This document shows positions 17,091 to 25,125 of a stretch of 64,000 nucleotides of DNA, in pieces. The stretch lies in NCBI GenBank assembly GCA_027214345.1, contig JAPWHR010000019.1:1-64000 (forward strand), read 5' to 3'. The stretch comes from Comamonadaceae bacterium G21597-S1. GTDB lineage: Bacteria > Pseudomonadota > Gammaproteobacteria > Burkholderiales > Burkholderiaceae_C. The translations under genes were made by a program, and so were the position numbers. Under the pieces are notes generated by a model. It had not been told where the DNA came from, searched no databases, and worked only from the letters and a program-made list of their open reading frames with translations. How positions within the stretch are numbered: position 1 is the stretch's first letter; every line of letters begins with the position of its first letter.

Positions 17091-20000
17091 GGACGCACCT
17101 TTTTCACTTCCATCCCGACCTGGCCGGGCCGAGGCGCCGTCGGCGGCGGCGCGGCGCCTGCATGGGCATACGAGGTGCCGGGCGTATCGGTCACCGTCCA
17201 CACCGTGCCATCCTGGCGCAAATACAGCTTGTGCATCTCGTCCAGGTTGAACGGACGCGAGCCAATGCGGCCAAACACCGCAATCTGACCGCCGGTCTCG
17301 TCCACCGCCCGGTCGCGGTCCAGGCCCTTGGAAAGCGACAGCGCGGGTGACCGTGTCTGGCGCCAGGCGATCACCTGCGGCCGGGGCACCGGCGAAAAAC
17401 CATAGAACTTCGGTTGCGTGTCCGGCGCCGTGAGCTGCACCACCTTCAGGCCATTGACACCGTCGGCCACATAGGCAAACAACGACGCGTTGGTCGAACC
17501 CACCACCACGTCCTGGCTGTCGGACAGGGTGGACCAGTCGGTCATGCCCTGCTGCACCCGGGTCTCGACGCGCGGCCGGGTCGGGCGTTCAACATCCACC
17601 ACGACCAGGCCTTCGGCACCGGCGGCCACGTAGGCGTAGGTGCGCGCGACATACACCTTGCGTGCATCACGCAAGGGCACCCGTGCGTCGGCCACCCGGT
17701 GCGGATGCTCCGGCAAGGTCACGTCGACCACTTCCAGCCCGTCTGCTGTCGTGACCCACAAGTACCGGAACTGCAGCGCGCTCGCGCGTGCGTCGCGCAG
17801 CGGCACCGTGGCCACCCAGCGCGGCTGGAGCGGATCATCGACGTCGATCACGACCAGGCCCGCGCGGGCCGTGATGTACAGGTAGTGGCCACCGACCGTG
17901 ATGTGGCGCGCACCATCAAGCACCCCCTTGCTGGCAGCGTCACCGTTCCAGGTGGCGGCACGCTTGAGGAAGTTGTTGCGCGGCTCTCCATCGGCCAGCG
18001 TGTCGACGTTGACGACGATCAGGCCTTCATGGCTGTCGGAGACGAAGGCGTAGTGGTAGATCGGATGAAACGCCTGCTCCTGGTTCGTCACCCGCATCAG
18101 AGTGCCGGTGTTGCGCGCGGGCGCGATCGGCTGGTTGGTCGGCAGCGCGACGCAGGTGGCATTGCCGGATGCGACATGCGTGTCGTGGCCCAGCGGCGAA
18201 AAGGGCGCGCTGATGATGGGCTGCGAGACACCCTTGTTGGCGATGCTGGCCACGTCGTAGACCCGCATGCCACCCGCACCCTCGGCCACGAACAGGTATT
18301 CACCGCGGATCTGCACGCATCGCGCCGCTCCCCGGGTCCCATGATCGTGCGCAATCTGCAACCGGGCCTTGGCATCCAGATGGTTCCGGTACCAGTCCGG
18401 GTAGGCATATTTGTGCAGGTAGCTGCCGATCACCGCCTGCGGCTCCTCCCACTCCGTGACCTGGATCGCCTCGATGTGGCTGGATTCGCCGAGCCAGGCC
18501 TTGAAGCCGACGAAATTGACGAAGTTCGTGCCCTGCAGCAGCAGCTGCGCCATGATGGCGTTGTTGTCGTTGGCCTGGTTCAGATGGCAGTCGGAACAGG
18601 TCTTGGTCTCGGTCTTGCGCTCGGTGTGCGGGTAGTGCGGCGCGAACGCCTGCGACGAAAAACCGCTGGCCGCGATCGGCGGCTGCTGGATGTAGATGCG
18701 CTCGCGGTTGGCATTGGTCGACGACAACACCAGCGCCGAGCTCGATCGCACCGGCGTGACCCTGGCGCCCTTGACCGGACCGCTCTTGCCAAGCTGGAAC
18801 ATGTCGTCGCGCGCGACCTGCGGGTTGTAGCTGGCGTAGTTGCGCGTCTCGCCGCCTTCGTAGTGCTTGCGTTCAGTCTTGGCGTTGGCCTGGATCGGCA
18901 GGTGGCAGCCCGCGCAGCTCGTCGTCCATGACAGGTGACAGGTGTAACACGCGACCTTCTCGTCGTCGTGGGCGTAGCTCTGCCCGGCACCAGCCGTGCC
19001 CCAGGTTCCGTCCTGCCCCGCGCGGCCGGCCAGCATCAGCTTGGCGCGCGCCGCCTTCTCGTTGTAGTTCGGATGCGTGGCGGTCACCGTGTCCTTGACC
19101 AGCGACATCTCCCACTCCAGCTTCGGGTCGATCGCCGAGCGCTGGAACAGCTTGTCACCTCGCCATTCGAACCGGCGCCGCCCATCTTGCGTGCGCAACA
19201 GCTGCATGTCCATGCCACCGGGTCGGGCCGCCGGGCCGGACGTGAACAGGCTGGGGTACTTCGACGCCGTGCCGTGGCAATCCTTGCAGTCGATCTCGAT
19301 CGCTGCCGCGACCTCGCCATAAATGTGGCCATTGCCGTGGCTGTCCTGCGCAAAGTGGCAGTCCACGCACTGCATGCCCACGTCCATGTGCACCGAACTC
19401 AGGTGCACCGCCTTCTTGAACTTGTCCGGATCGTCGTCCGATACCGGCTGGTTGTGCTTGTCCACCAGCGTGCCCTTGCGGTCGCGCTTGAATATCTGGC
19501 GGAAGTTCCAGCCATGGCCGTGGTAGTCGGCGAACTGCCCGTCCTTGAGCTGCGGGTTCAGCTCGGACACCTTCTTCGAGAATTCCGGATCACCCCACAA
19601 GCCGCGCGTCGCGGCCTCTTCCGGGTTGCGGTCCAGGATGCGTCGCGACTCCTCGGCCGTCGGATATTTCTGTTTCTTCGGCCACATGAACGGCGCATCG
19701 GACTCGTAGTCCCACATCGTCGTGCCGTAGAACGAGTTCACAAAAATGTTGGGCTGGTGCATGTGGCAGACCATGCATTGCGATGACGGGATCGCGCGCG
19801 TGAACTGGTGGCTGATCGGATGGCCGGAGCGGTCCTTCGGAATGGTCGGGTCGGTCGTCGCCGACCGGCCCTCATGGCCGTTGTTTGCGTACGGCCCGGA
19901 ATGTTTCGGATCCCGGTCGTTCGCATACGGCGTGTGGCAGGCGGTGCAACCCGACGACCGGTAGTCGCCTGGCTGCTCGTTCGTCCCCAGGAACCACAAG

Positions 20001-20980
20001 TGCGGATCGTTCAGCCGGGTCTTGGTGATGTTGATCAGCGGCACCGCGATCCGGCTGCCCGTGCCGGGCCCGCGGTTGGACTGGCGGATGTCGGGCCTCC
20101 CCGGTTCGTCGAGCCGCTGGATCAGCCCGGTCACATTCGGCAAGCCGATCTCCGGGAAGATGGAATTGATGACCTTGCCGCCGCGCTCGAACACCCGGAA
20201 CACATCGGCCGGCGGCACCGTCTCCCAGGCCGGCAGCGGCGCCAGGCTGTCCAGGATGCCCATCGCCGCCATCTGCGGATTCACCGGCACCGGGTTCCGG
20301 ATTGTCGCCGGTTCACTCCGCGCCGTGTACGACTCGCCCAGGATGTAGCGCTTGTACGGCAGGATGCCATTGTTGTAGGCTGCGCCGCCCCACAACATCG
20401 CGCTGGTGGACATGAGGCTGCGTTCGCTGGCCTGGATGATCGGCAGGTGGCAGGCCCCGCAGGCCTCGCGCGCCACGCGCAGGTCGCCGGGGTTCATGAA
20501 CCGGATGAACTGCGGGCTTTCCTTGTTCAGCTGGGTGTAGGTGCCCGGCGGGTTGCGCGACGCCGGATACGACCACTTTTGCGGGAAACGCGGCAACACG
20601 TGGGCCAGCCGCATCGCGTCGGTATAGGTCTTGTCCGCGCGTTGCGCGGCCGCCGGCCGCTGCACCCGGGCGTTGCCGCCATGGCAGTCGGTGCAGCCGA
20701 GTACGACACCGGGATTGGCATGCATGCTGCGATGGTCCGGTGTCGCCGCATGGGTTGCCGTGTCGTACCGATGGCAACTTTCGCAGCCGGCCGACTTGGC
20801 CAGCGCATCGGCTTCGCTCTGGCGTGCGGGTGCCGGGGGCGCGCTGGCCACGGCCGCCGTCGGCCCGGCCGGTGTGGCGGATTCGGAATGTGCGGTGTCG
20901 AGCAACACCGCGGCCATCAAGGCGCCGGCCACGAGCGTGGACGTCGTCAACAAGAACCTTCGCCAGCTGGAGTGCATCAT
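17087..20980 (-). CDS. Secreted decaheme c-type cytochrome fused to LVIVD-type beta-propeller
   Basis: 1297 aa. Signal peptide 1-32 ('RRFLLTTSTLVAGALMAAVL'). Ten CXXCH sites begin at C66, C96, C174, C345, C402, C538, C565, C678, C689 and C795. Residues about 885-1200 hold repeated units such as 'YLFVAEGAGGMRVYDV', 'YAFVSDSHEGLIVVNV', 'YLYITARAGLVVIDV', 'YLWVTTADGLEVVDV' and 'YAYVAAGAEGLVVVDV', i.e. LVIVD repeats expected to form a propeller. The product is periplasmic or at the cell surface, with hemes for electron transfer and a propeller for docking. The 4-bp overlap with the pentaheme gene couples their translation. A 'SPALSLSKG' peptide (1211-1219) is discussed separately. The ATG at 20980 gives the signal peptide; a longer open frame upstream runs into the inverted-repeat element. 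Confidence 0.88.
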   Translation of the reverse strand: MMHSSWRRFLLTTSTLVAGALMAAVLLDTAHSESATPAGPTAAVASAPPAPARQSEADALAKSAGCESCHRYDTATHAATPDHRSMHANPGVVLGCTDCHGGNARVQRPAAAQRADKTYTDAMRLAHVLPRFPQKWSYPASRNPPGTYTQLNKESPQFIRFMNPGDLRVAREACGACHLPIIQASERSLMSTSAMLWGGAAYNNGILPYKRYILGESYTARSEPATIRNPVPVNPQMAAMGILDSLAPLPAWETVPPADVFRVFERGGKVINSIFPEIGLPNVTGLIQRLDEPGRPDIRQSNRGPGTGSRIAVPLINITKTRLNDPHLWFLGTNEQPGDYRSSGCTACHTPYANDRDPKHSGPYANNGHEGRSATTDPTIPKDRSGHPISHQFTRAIPSSQCMVCHMHQPNIFVNSFYGTTMWDYESDAPFMWPKKQKYPTAEESRRILDRNPEEAATRGLWGDPEFSKKVSELNPQLKDGQFADYHGHGWNFRQIFKRDRKGTLVDKHNQPVSDDDPDKFKKAVHLSSVHMDVGMQCVDCHFAQDSHGNGHIYGEVAAAIEIDCKDCHGTASKYPSLFTSGPAARPGGMDMQLLRTQDGRRRFEWRGDKLFQRSAIDPKLEWEMSLVKDTVTATHPNYNEKAARAKLMLAGRAGQDGTWGTAGAGQSYAHDDEKVACYTCHLSWTTSCAGCHLPIQANAKTERKHYEGGETRNYASYNPQVARDDMFQLGKSGPVKGARVTPVRSSSALVLSSTNANRERIYIQQPPIAASGFSSQAFAPHYPHTERKTETKTCSDCHLNQANDNNAIMAQLLLQGTNFVNFVGFKAWLGESSHIEAIQVTEWEEPQAVIGSYLHKYAYPDWYRNHLDAKARLQIAHDHGTRGAARCVQIRGEYLFVAEGAGGMRVYDVASIANKGVSQPIISAPFSPLGHDTHVASGNATCVALPTNQPIAPARNTGTLMRVTNQEQAFHPIYHYAFVSDSHEGLIVVNVDTLADGEPRNNFLKRAATWNGDAASKGVLDGARHITVGGHYLYITARAGLVVIDVDDPLQPRWVATVPLRDARASALQFRYLWVTTADGLEVVDVTLPEHPHRVADARVPLRDARKVYVARTYAYVAAGAEGLVVVDVERPTRPRVETRVQQGMTDWSTLSDSQDVVVGSTNASLFAYVADGVNGLKVVQLTAPDTQPKFYGFSPVPRPQVIAWRQTRSPALSLSKGLDRDRAVDETGGQIAVFGRIGSRPFNLDEMHKLYLRQDGTVWTVTDTPGTSYAHAGAAPPPTAPRPGQVGMEVKKVRP

Positions 20981-21442
20981 GTCAGTTCCATCGCGTCGAG
21001 CGCAGGCTGTGCTGTAGCGCGCGGGCTGCGAAGGCCTGCGGGGAAACCGCGCAGGCCTTCGCAGCCAGGTCACTGGAGCGCGTGGCGCCGGGAGCCGGTC
21101 CCCGACCCAGGACAACAGAGTACCGAACACCACAAACCCAGCGTCGCGGCAGGTGGGACCCGGCACAGGCCCATGGTGGGGCGCCGAGGAGCGCAGCGGG
21201 TGGGGCGGCGCGCGCAGCGCGCTTCGTCATCATTCTCATCGCGCTTGTCTGAACGGAGAGAGCGAAGCGAACGCAGTGAGTTGCGCGATGCGCCCCACCC
21301 GTGAGCACCGCAGGGCAGTCGGCGCGTTCAGCGCCCGACCGCCCCACCATGGGCCTGTGCCGGGTCCCACCTGCCGCGACGCGCGCCAATGGCCACGGGA
21401 ATTCGCCGACGACATCCGGGCGTCATTGATGCAGCATTTCAT
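20981..21442. other. 462-bp gene-free spacer inside the cytochrome locus
   Basis: No credible ORF. It contains the 242-bp inverted-repeat element annotated separately. The 98 bp next to the barrel gene stop have no T-tract terminator. The 160 bp before the decaheme ATG may hold a promoter, but I cannot point to a convincing -35/-10 pair; a GGAA stands close before the ATG. Confidence 0.6.
21141..21382. repeat. 242-bp element with 43-bp perfect inverted arms (MITE-like)
   Basis: Bases 21141-21183 are the exact reverse complement of 21340-21382 over 43 positions; the match stops at the next base on both sides. Within the 156-bp core a shorter inverted pair (CGGGTGGGGCG near 21197 and CGCCCCACCCG near 21291) gives a nested stem. 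No ORF and no obvious target-site duplication flank it. Two readings fit: a non-autonomous mobile element, or a very stable RNA hairpin that separates expression of the barrel-side genes from the decaheme-side genes. Confidence 0.85.
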
Positions 21443-23224
21443 CTAGAACACCAGCAACAGGTTTGCCAGCACCGAATACGGGCGCTTGTCCGACGCGAAC
21501 AGCTGGCGATAACCATCACCCGGCTGCAGCCAGGCCATGGAGAAATTGAAGATGACGTTCTGGGACATGAAGGGACGGTATTGCAATGCCAGCGACATGT
21601 CGATGCCGATGTCGCGCGAGATGCCGCCCTGGTTGCGCAGCACCTGCAACACGCTGGTGTTGCCGAACGACAACCAGTTCAGATTGCCGATCAGCCGCCA
21701 CTGCGGCGCCAGGTCGATGTCGGCACCGATGCCGATCAGCCGCAGCCCCGGGTTGACGAAGTTCGACTGGCCCTGCTCCTTGGAGGTCCGCAACGATCCC
21801 AGCACGCCGTTGCGCCCGGACAAGGCCAGGCCACCACCGCCGACCAGCGGCACCGCCTGGCGGATCCAGTAACTCGTATCGGCGCCGGCAATCTGCGGGT
21901 TCTCGAAAATGGCATCGAAGCCGTTGGCCTGCCCGTCGAACGGGTCGCGGTCTGCGCTGGCGACCAGCGCCGTTCCGCGTACCCGGATCCAGTCGAAATC
22001 GCGCGACAACTCGGCTGCGCCGAAACCGGCCCGGATCTTCTGGCTGCGTTGTGCAATCGGGTCGTAGCTGGCACTGCCCATCGCGAGATAGGCAGACGAG
22101 GTCAGGTTCCAGCGCCCGAAATGTCCGTCGCCGTTCAGCCCCAGATACGCCACCTCGTAATTGCGCCGGCGCCCGTCGCCAATCACCGCCGGACGCGCAA
22201 TGAAACCGTTGTTGTCGTAATACGGCCCCTGGTTACCTTCGCGGTTGATGTTGTAGAGAACCGTGGCCTGTGTCGTATGGCCCAGCACCGGCCAGTCCTG
22301 ACGGTAGGCATTGGCCATCAGCGTGTAGTCCGAGCGCAGACGGGTGAACACATCGTTCAGGCCGGAGTTGGTGTCCTTCTCGAAGCGCTGGAACGCGGCC
22401 AGGTTGTATTGCCAGCGGTTGTTGTCACGGGTTCCGAACAAGCGCACCGCCAGCGGCGTGTCGTTGAAGATGAAGCCGCGAAAGTCCGAGATGATGGGCT
22501 GGATGCCGACGCGCAAGGAGTCGAAATCGTACTGGTCCGACACGTTGCGCAGATGCACGTCGACAAACGCCTCCTGCAGGCCGAAATGGCGGTCGGTGCG
22601 CGACGAACCGCGCTGCGGATCGATGCGCAGGGCCCGCAATGCCGACACCCGGGCGTGATTGACATTGAAGGCGCCGACGAGCTTGAATTCGTAGTCCGGT
22701 GGCTTGAAGGTGGTGTTGCCCTTGACGATGGATGCCGTCAGGATCACGGTCTGTGCCGTCACGCGCTGCGTGTCGCCCGCAAGCACATTGTTGGCGCCGG
22801 CGCTGCGGCCCAGCTGCGCCCCCACCGGCGTCGGCACCGCGCGCCACTCCATCAAGGTGTCGGAGATCGCGCCAAGGTTCAGGAACCAGTCCGGGCCCCA
22901 GGCCGCAAAGGACTCGAACGGCTTGTCGCCCTTGATGGTGTTGATGTTGTACGGGTCCCACCAGCGATCCGTCTGGCCCAGGCTTTCCATGATGCGCCAG
23001 CGGTCGGGCACCGGCAGGCTGATGCGCGGATCGGCCCGCGTGGGTGGACTGACCTGGTTCGGGTCGATCGGGGGCAACGGGTAGACCAGTGGCTCGCCTT
23101 GCGGCCGGCGCAACTCGACGCCGCCATCGTCACCCGGCGCACGAAACCCCGTCTGCGCTCCGGCCCCGGTCGTCGCGGCCAGGACCAGCACCGCCCCCAG
23201 CAGACGTGGCAGACGCCAGGCCAT
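21443..23224 (-). CDS. Outer-membrane beta-barrel protein of the cytochrome locus
   Basis: 593 aa with a clean signal peptide ('WRLPRLLGAVLVLAATTGAGAQ'). The mature protein alternates hydrophobic and polar residues in long strand-like runs and ends 'YSVLANLLLVF', with the terminal Phe typical of BAM-assembled barrels. It resembles DUF1302-type barrels found beside multiheme cytochromes; the N-terminal CXXC of MtrB is absent, so I do not call it MtrB. ATG 23224 is preferred (GAAGG about eight bases upstream, 33 nt after the preceding stop); an in-frame ATG at 23272 would overlap the lipoprotein gene and lacks a ribosome site. Its likely job is a pore or sheath for electron transfer or substrate entry (inference). 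Confidence 0.75.
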   Translation of the reverse strand: MAWRLPRLLGAVLVLAATTGAGAQTGFRAPGDDGGVELRRPQGEPLVYPLPPIDPNQVSPPTRADPRISLPVPDRWRIMESLGQTDRWWDPYNINTIKGDKPFESFAAWGPDWFLNLGAISDTLMEWRAVPTPVGAQLGRSAGANNVLAGDTQRVTAQTVILTASIVKGNTTFKPPDYEFKLVGAFNVNHARVSALRALRIDPQRGSSRTDRHFGLQEAFVDVHLRNVSDQYDFDSLRVGIQPIISDFRGFIFNDTPLAVRLFGTRDNNRWQYNLAAFQRFEKDTNSGLNDVFTRLRSDYTLMANAYRQDWPVLGHTTQATVLYNINREGNQGPYYDNNGFIARPAVIGDGRRRNYEVAYLGLNGDGHFGRWNLTSSAYLAMGSASYDPIAQRSQKIRAGFGAAELSRDFDWIRVRGTALVASADRDPFDGQANGFDAIFENPQIAGADTSYWIRQAVPLVGGGGLALSGRNGVLGSLRTSKEQGQSNFVNPGLRLIGIGADIDLAPQWRLIGNLNWLSFGNTSVLQVLRNQGGISRDIGIDMSLALQYRPFMSQNVIFNFSMAWLQPGDGYRQLFASDKRPYSVLANLLLVF

Positions 23225-23256
23225 TCGGCACGCCTTCGTTGCCGCGGCGGTGATCG

Positions 23257-25125
23257 TCACAGGCCGGCGCATACGTTCTGGGCGTTGCTGTCGTTGAACG
23301 GTGCGACCGGACACTGCACGTAACGCAGCCGTCCACCCGGGAGCACGATGGCGTCTGCGCGCAAGGCCGCCGGCGCATGGCCGATACCGGTGCCCAGCGT
23401 GGTCCCTGCCTGTGCCAGCCCCAGGAAGGCGATCATGTCGTCCTGGTCGGTGCCGTCGCCGGATACCCCGATCCCGCCCACCAGTTGGGTGACGCCGGCC
23501 ACGGTGCGGTAGATCGGCACGCTGCCAGAAAATATCTGCAATCCGTTGCGCAGCCGCGGCAAGCCGGTGCAGCCGGCGGCAGGAGCAGCGGCAATCGGAC
23601 TGACGATCGCATCGACGATGGCGCCGCTGCTCAGGTCGAGCTGCAAGCCGGTGGCAAACGGGCTCCAGCTGGCGATCGGTGGCGCCAGGGGCCCGTTCGC
23701 GCTGCCGACGATGCCGTCGGGAAAAAACGGCCGCGCGATGTTGCCGATCGCCTTGGCACTGAATGCCACGCCGTTGGACAGGCTGGTCGGATCACCGAAG
23801 AAGTTGCGGGTCGCGGTCACATAGGGCGCAATGGCTCCGCCCAGCGCCAGCAATTCGGCGCCGGCCGACGGATGCGACAGAAAGGATGCGCTACGTGCCT
23901 TCTGCAGCGCCACGTCCGTTCCGAACAGCGGCGCGTCCGGGCCGCGCAACAGGCCGAGCACCGCGCCGTTCGTATCCACCACGCTGATGCTGACCTGCGC
24001 CGGCTGACCCAGCGGCCTGCGGATCTGTGCCCGGGTGCGGTTGGCCAGCGCCAGCGCCGAGACCAGGATCTGCTGCACCTCGGCCGCGCTCATGCCACCG
24101 TCGGTCGACGCACGCACCGGATAGACGTTGCTGTCGGCGCCGTCCACCAGCACGTAGCCGCCAAGCGCGGCGAACGGGCCCGTGTCGCGGCGCACGCCGG
24201 AGGCCGGCGTGCCATAGGCGACGCCGGCGCGCAACACACCCGGGAAATATCCGGCCACCGGCACCAGTGCTCCTGGCAACCCGGCCAGCGACGCCGTGGC
24301 CACGCCGGTCTGGCCGGCATCGACATACCGCACCGACCGCCCGTCGAGCGTGATGCGACTGGCCCGTACGTCGACCGGAGCCTCGTAACCCAGGCTGCCG
24401 GCCAACGCAAGGATTTCATCGACGTCGTCGTCGACGTCGGTAACGTCCAGGTCCAGGCCGTAAATGCCATCGGCCATCACCCCGATGCCGCCGACGACAC
24501 GGCCGTTCTTGTACAACGGCAGACCGCCCGGATCGGCCGACAGGCCCAGCGGCGCGCGTTTCGGGCCCAGCGTCGCATCGCCGGCAGCCACCGAGGCATC
24601 GCGGCGCACCAGGTCGGAACACGAGAGCTGCGAGAACTGCACTCCCGACAGCGGCCCGGACAACTGGTTGGCCTCGTTCGGGTTGAAGTGCTGCTGGATG
24701 ATCTGACTGGCGGTACGGGTCGAGAACGCATTGCCGGCGCTCGACAGGTAGGCTCCGGTCAGCGCCTTGCTGATCGCGGCCAGCGGGCTCGGCAACACCG
24801 CCTGCTCCAGTCCGCCGGTGACGCCGCGCCCGCTGTCGATACGAAAGCTCGGCGCCGCGCCCGTCATGGCGTAGACCGCCAGCACGTTGCCGACCCGGTC
24901 GGTCACCGCCACGGTCACGCTGCGTCCGCGCGCCTGCGCCGCTACCACGGTCTGTGCCACCACCTGCTCGACGTCCTGTGCGGTCAGCATGTCCTGGGCG
25001 CAGCTTGCGCCGCAGTCGATCGGCACGGCCAGGGGGGTGCTGCCGTCGCCGCCACCACCGCCACAGGCCGCCACCAGCAATGCCGCAACCAGCATGGCGC
25101 GCCACGGTCCGGACTCGCGCGTCAT
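23257..25125 (-). CDS. Lipoprotein with two GlcG/HbpS-like heme-binding domains
   Basis: 622 aa. The lipobox is 'ALLVAAC' with C21, followed by a Gly run, so the protein is membrane-tethered. Two copies of the GlcG/HbpS (DUF336) fold are visible. The first (about 45-240) has 'SVTVAVTDRVGNVLAVYAM' and 'LYKNGRVVGGIGVMADGIYG'; the second (about 350-600) has 'QVSISVVDTNGAVLGLLRG' and 'PIYRTVAGVTQLVGGIGVSG'. HbpS of Streptomyces binds heme and senses redox stress; the family role elsewhere is poorly known. The ATG overlaps the FHA-decaheme stop as ATGA. Within this locus it could handle heme or act as a redox-sensing periplasmic partner (inference). Confidence 0.8.
   Translation of the reverse strand: MTRESGPWRAMLVAALLVAACGGGGGDGSTPLAVPIDCGASCAQDMLTAQDVEQVVAQTVVAAQARGRSVTVAVTDRVGNVLAVYAMTGAAPSFRIDSGRGVTGGLEQAVLPSPLAAISKALTGAYLSSAGNAFSTRTASQIIQQHFNPNEANQLSGPLSGVQFSQLSCSDLVRRDASVAAGDATLGPKRAPLGLSADPGGLPLYKNGRVVGGIGVMADGIYGLDLDVTDVDDDVDEILALAGSLGYEAPVDVRASRITLDGRSVRYVDAGQTGVATASLAGLPGALVPVAGYFPGVLRAGVAYGTPASGVRRDTGPFAALGGYVLVDGADSNVYPVRASTDGGMSAAEVQQILVSALALANRTRAQIRRPLGQPAQVSISVVDTNGAVLGLLRGPDAPLFGTDVALQKARSASFLSHPSAGAELLALGGAIAPYVTATRNFFGDPTSLSNGVAFSAKAIGNIARPFFPDGIVGSANGPLAPPIASWSPFATGLQLDLSSGAIVDAIVSPIAAAPAAGCTGLPRLRNGLQIFSGSVPIYRTVAGVTQLVGGIGVSGDGTDQDDMIAFLGLAQAGTTLGTGIGHAPAALRADAIVLPGGRLRYVQCPVAPFNDSNAQNVCAGL

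Noticed and set aside
20981-21166. 62-codon upstream extension of the decaheme gene
   Set aside because: It lacks coding character and would bury the signal peptide behind sequence from the inverted-repeat element.
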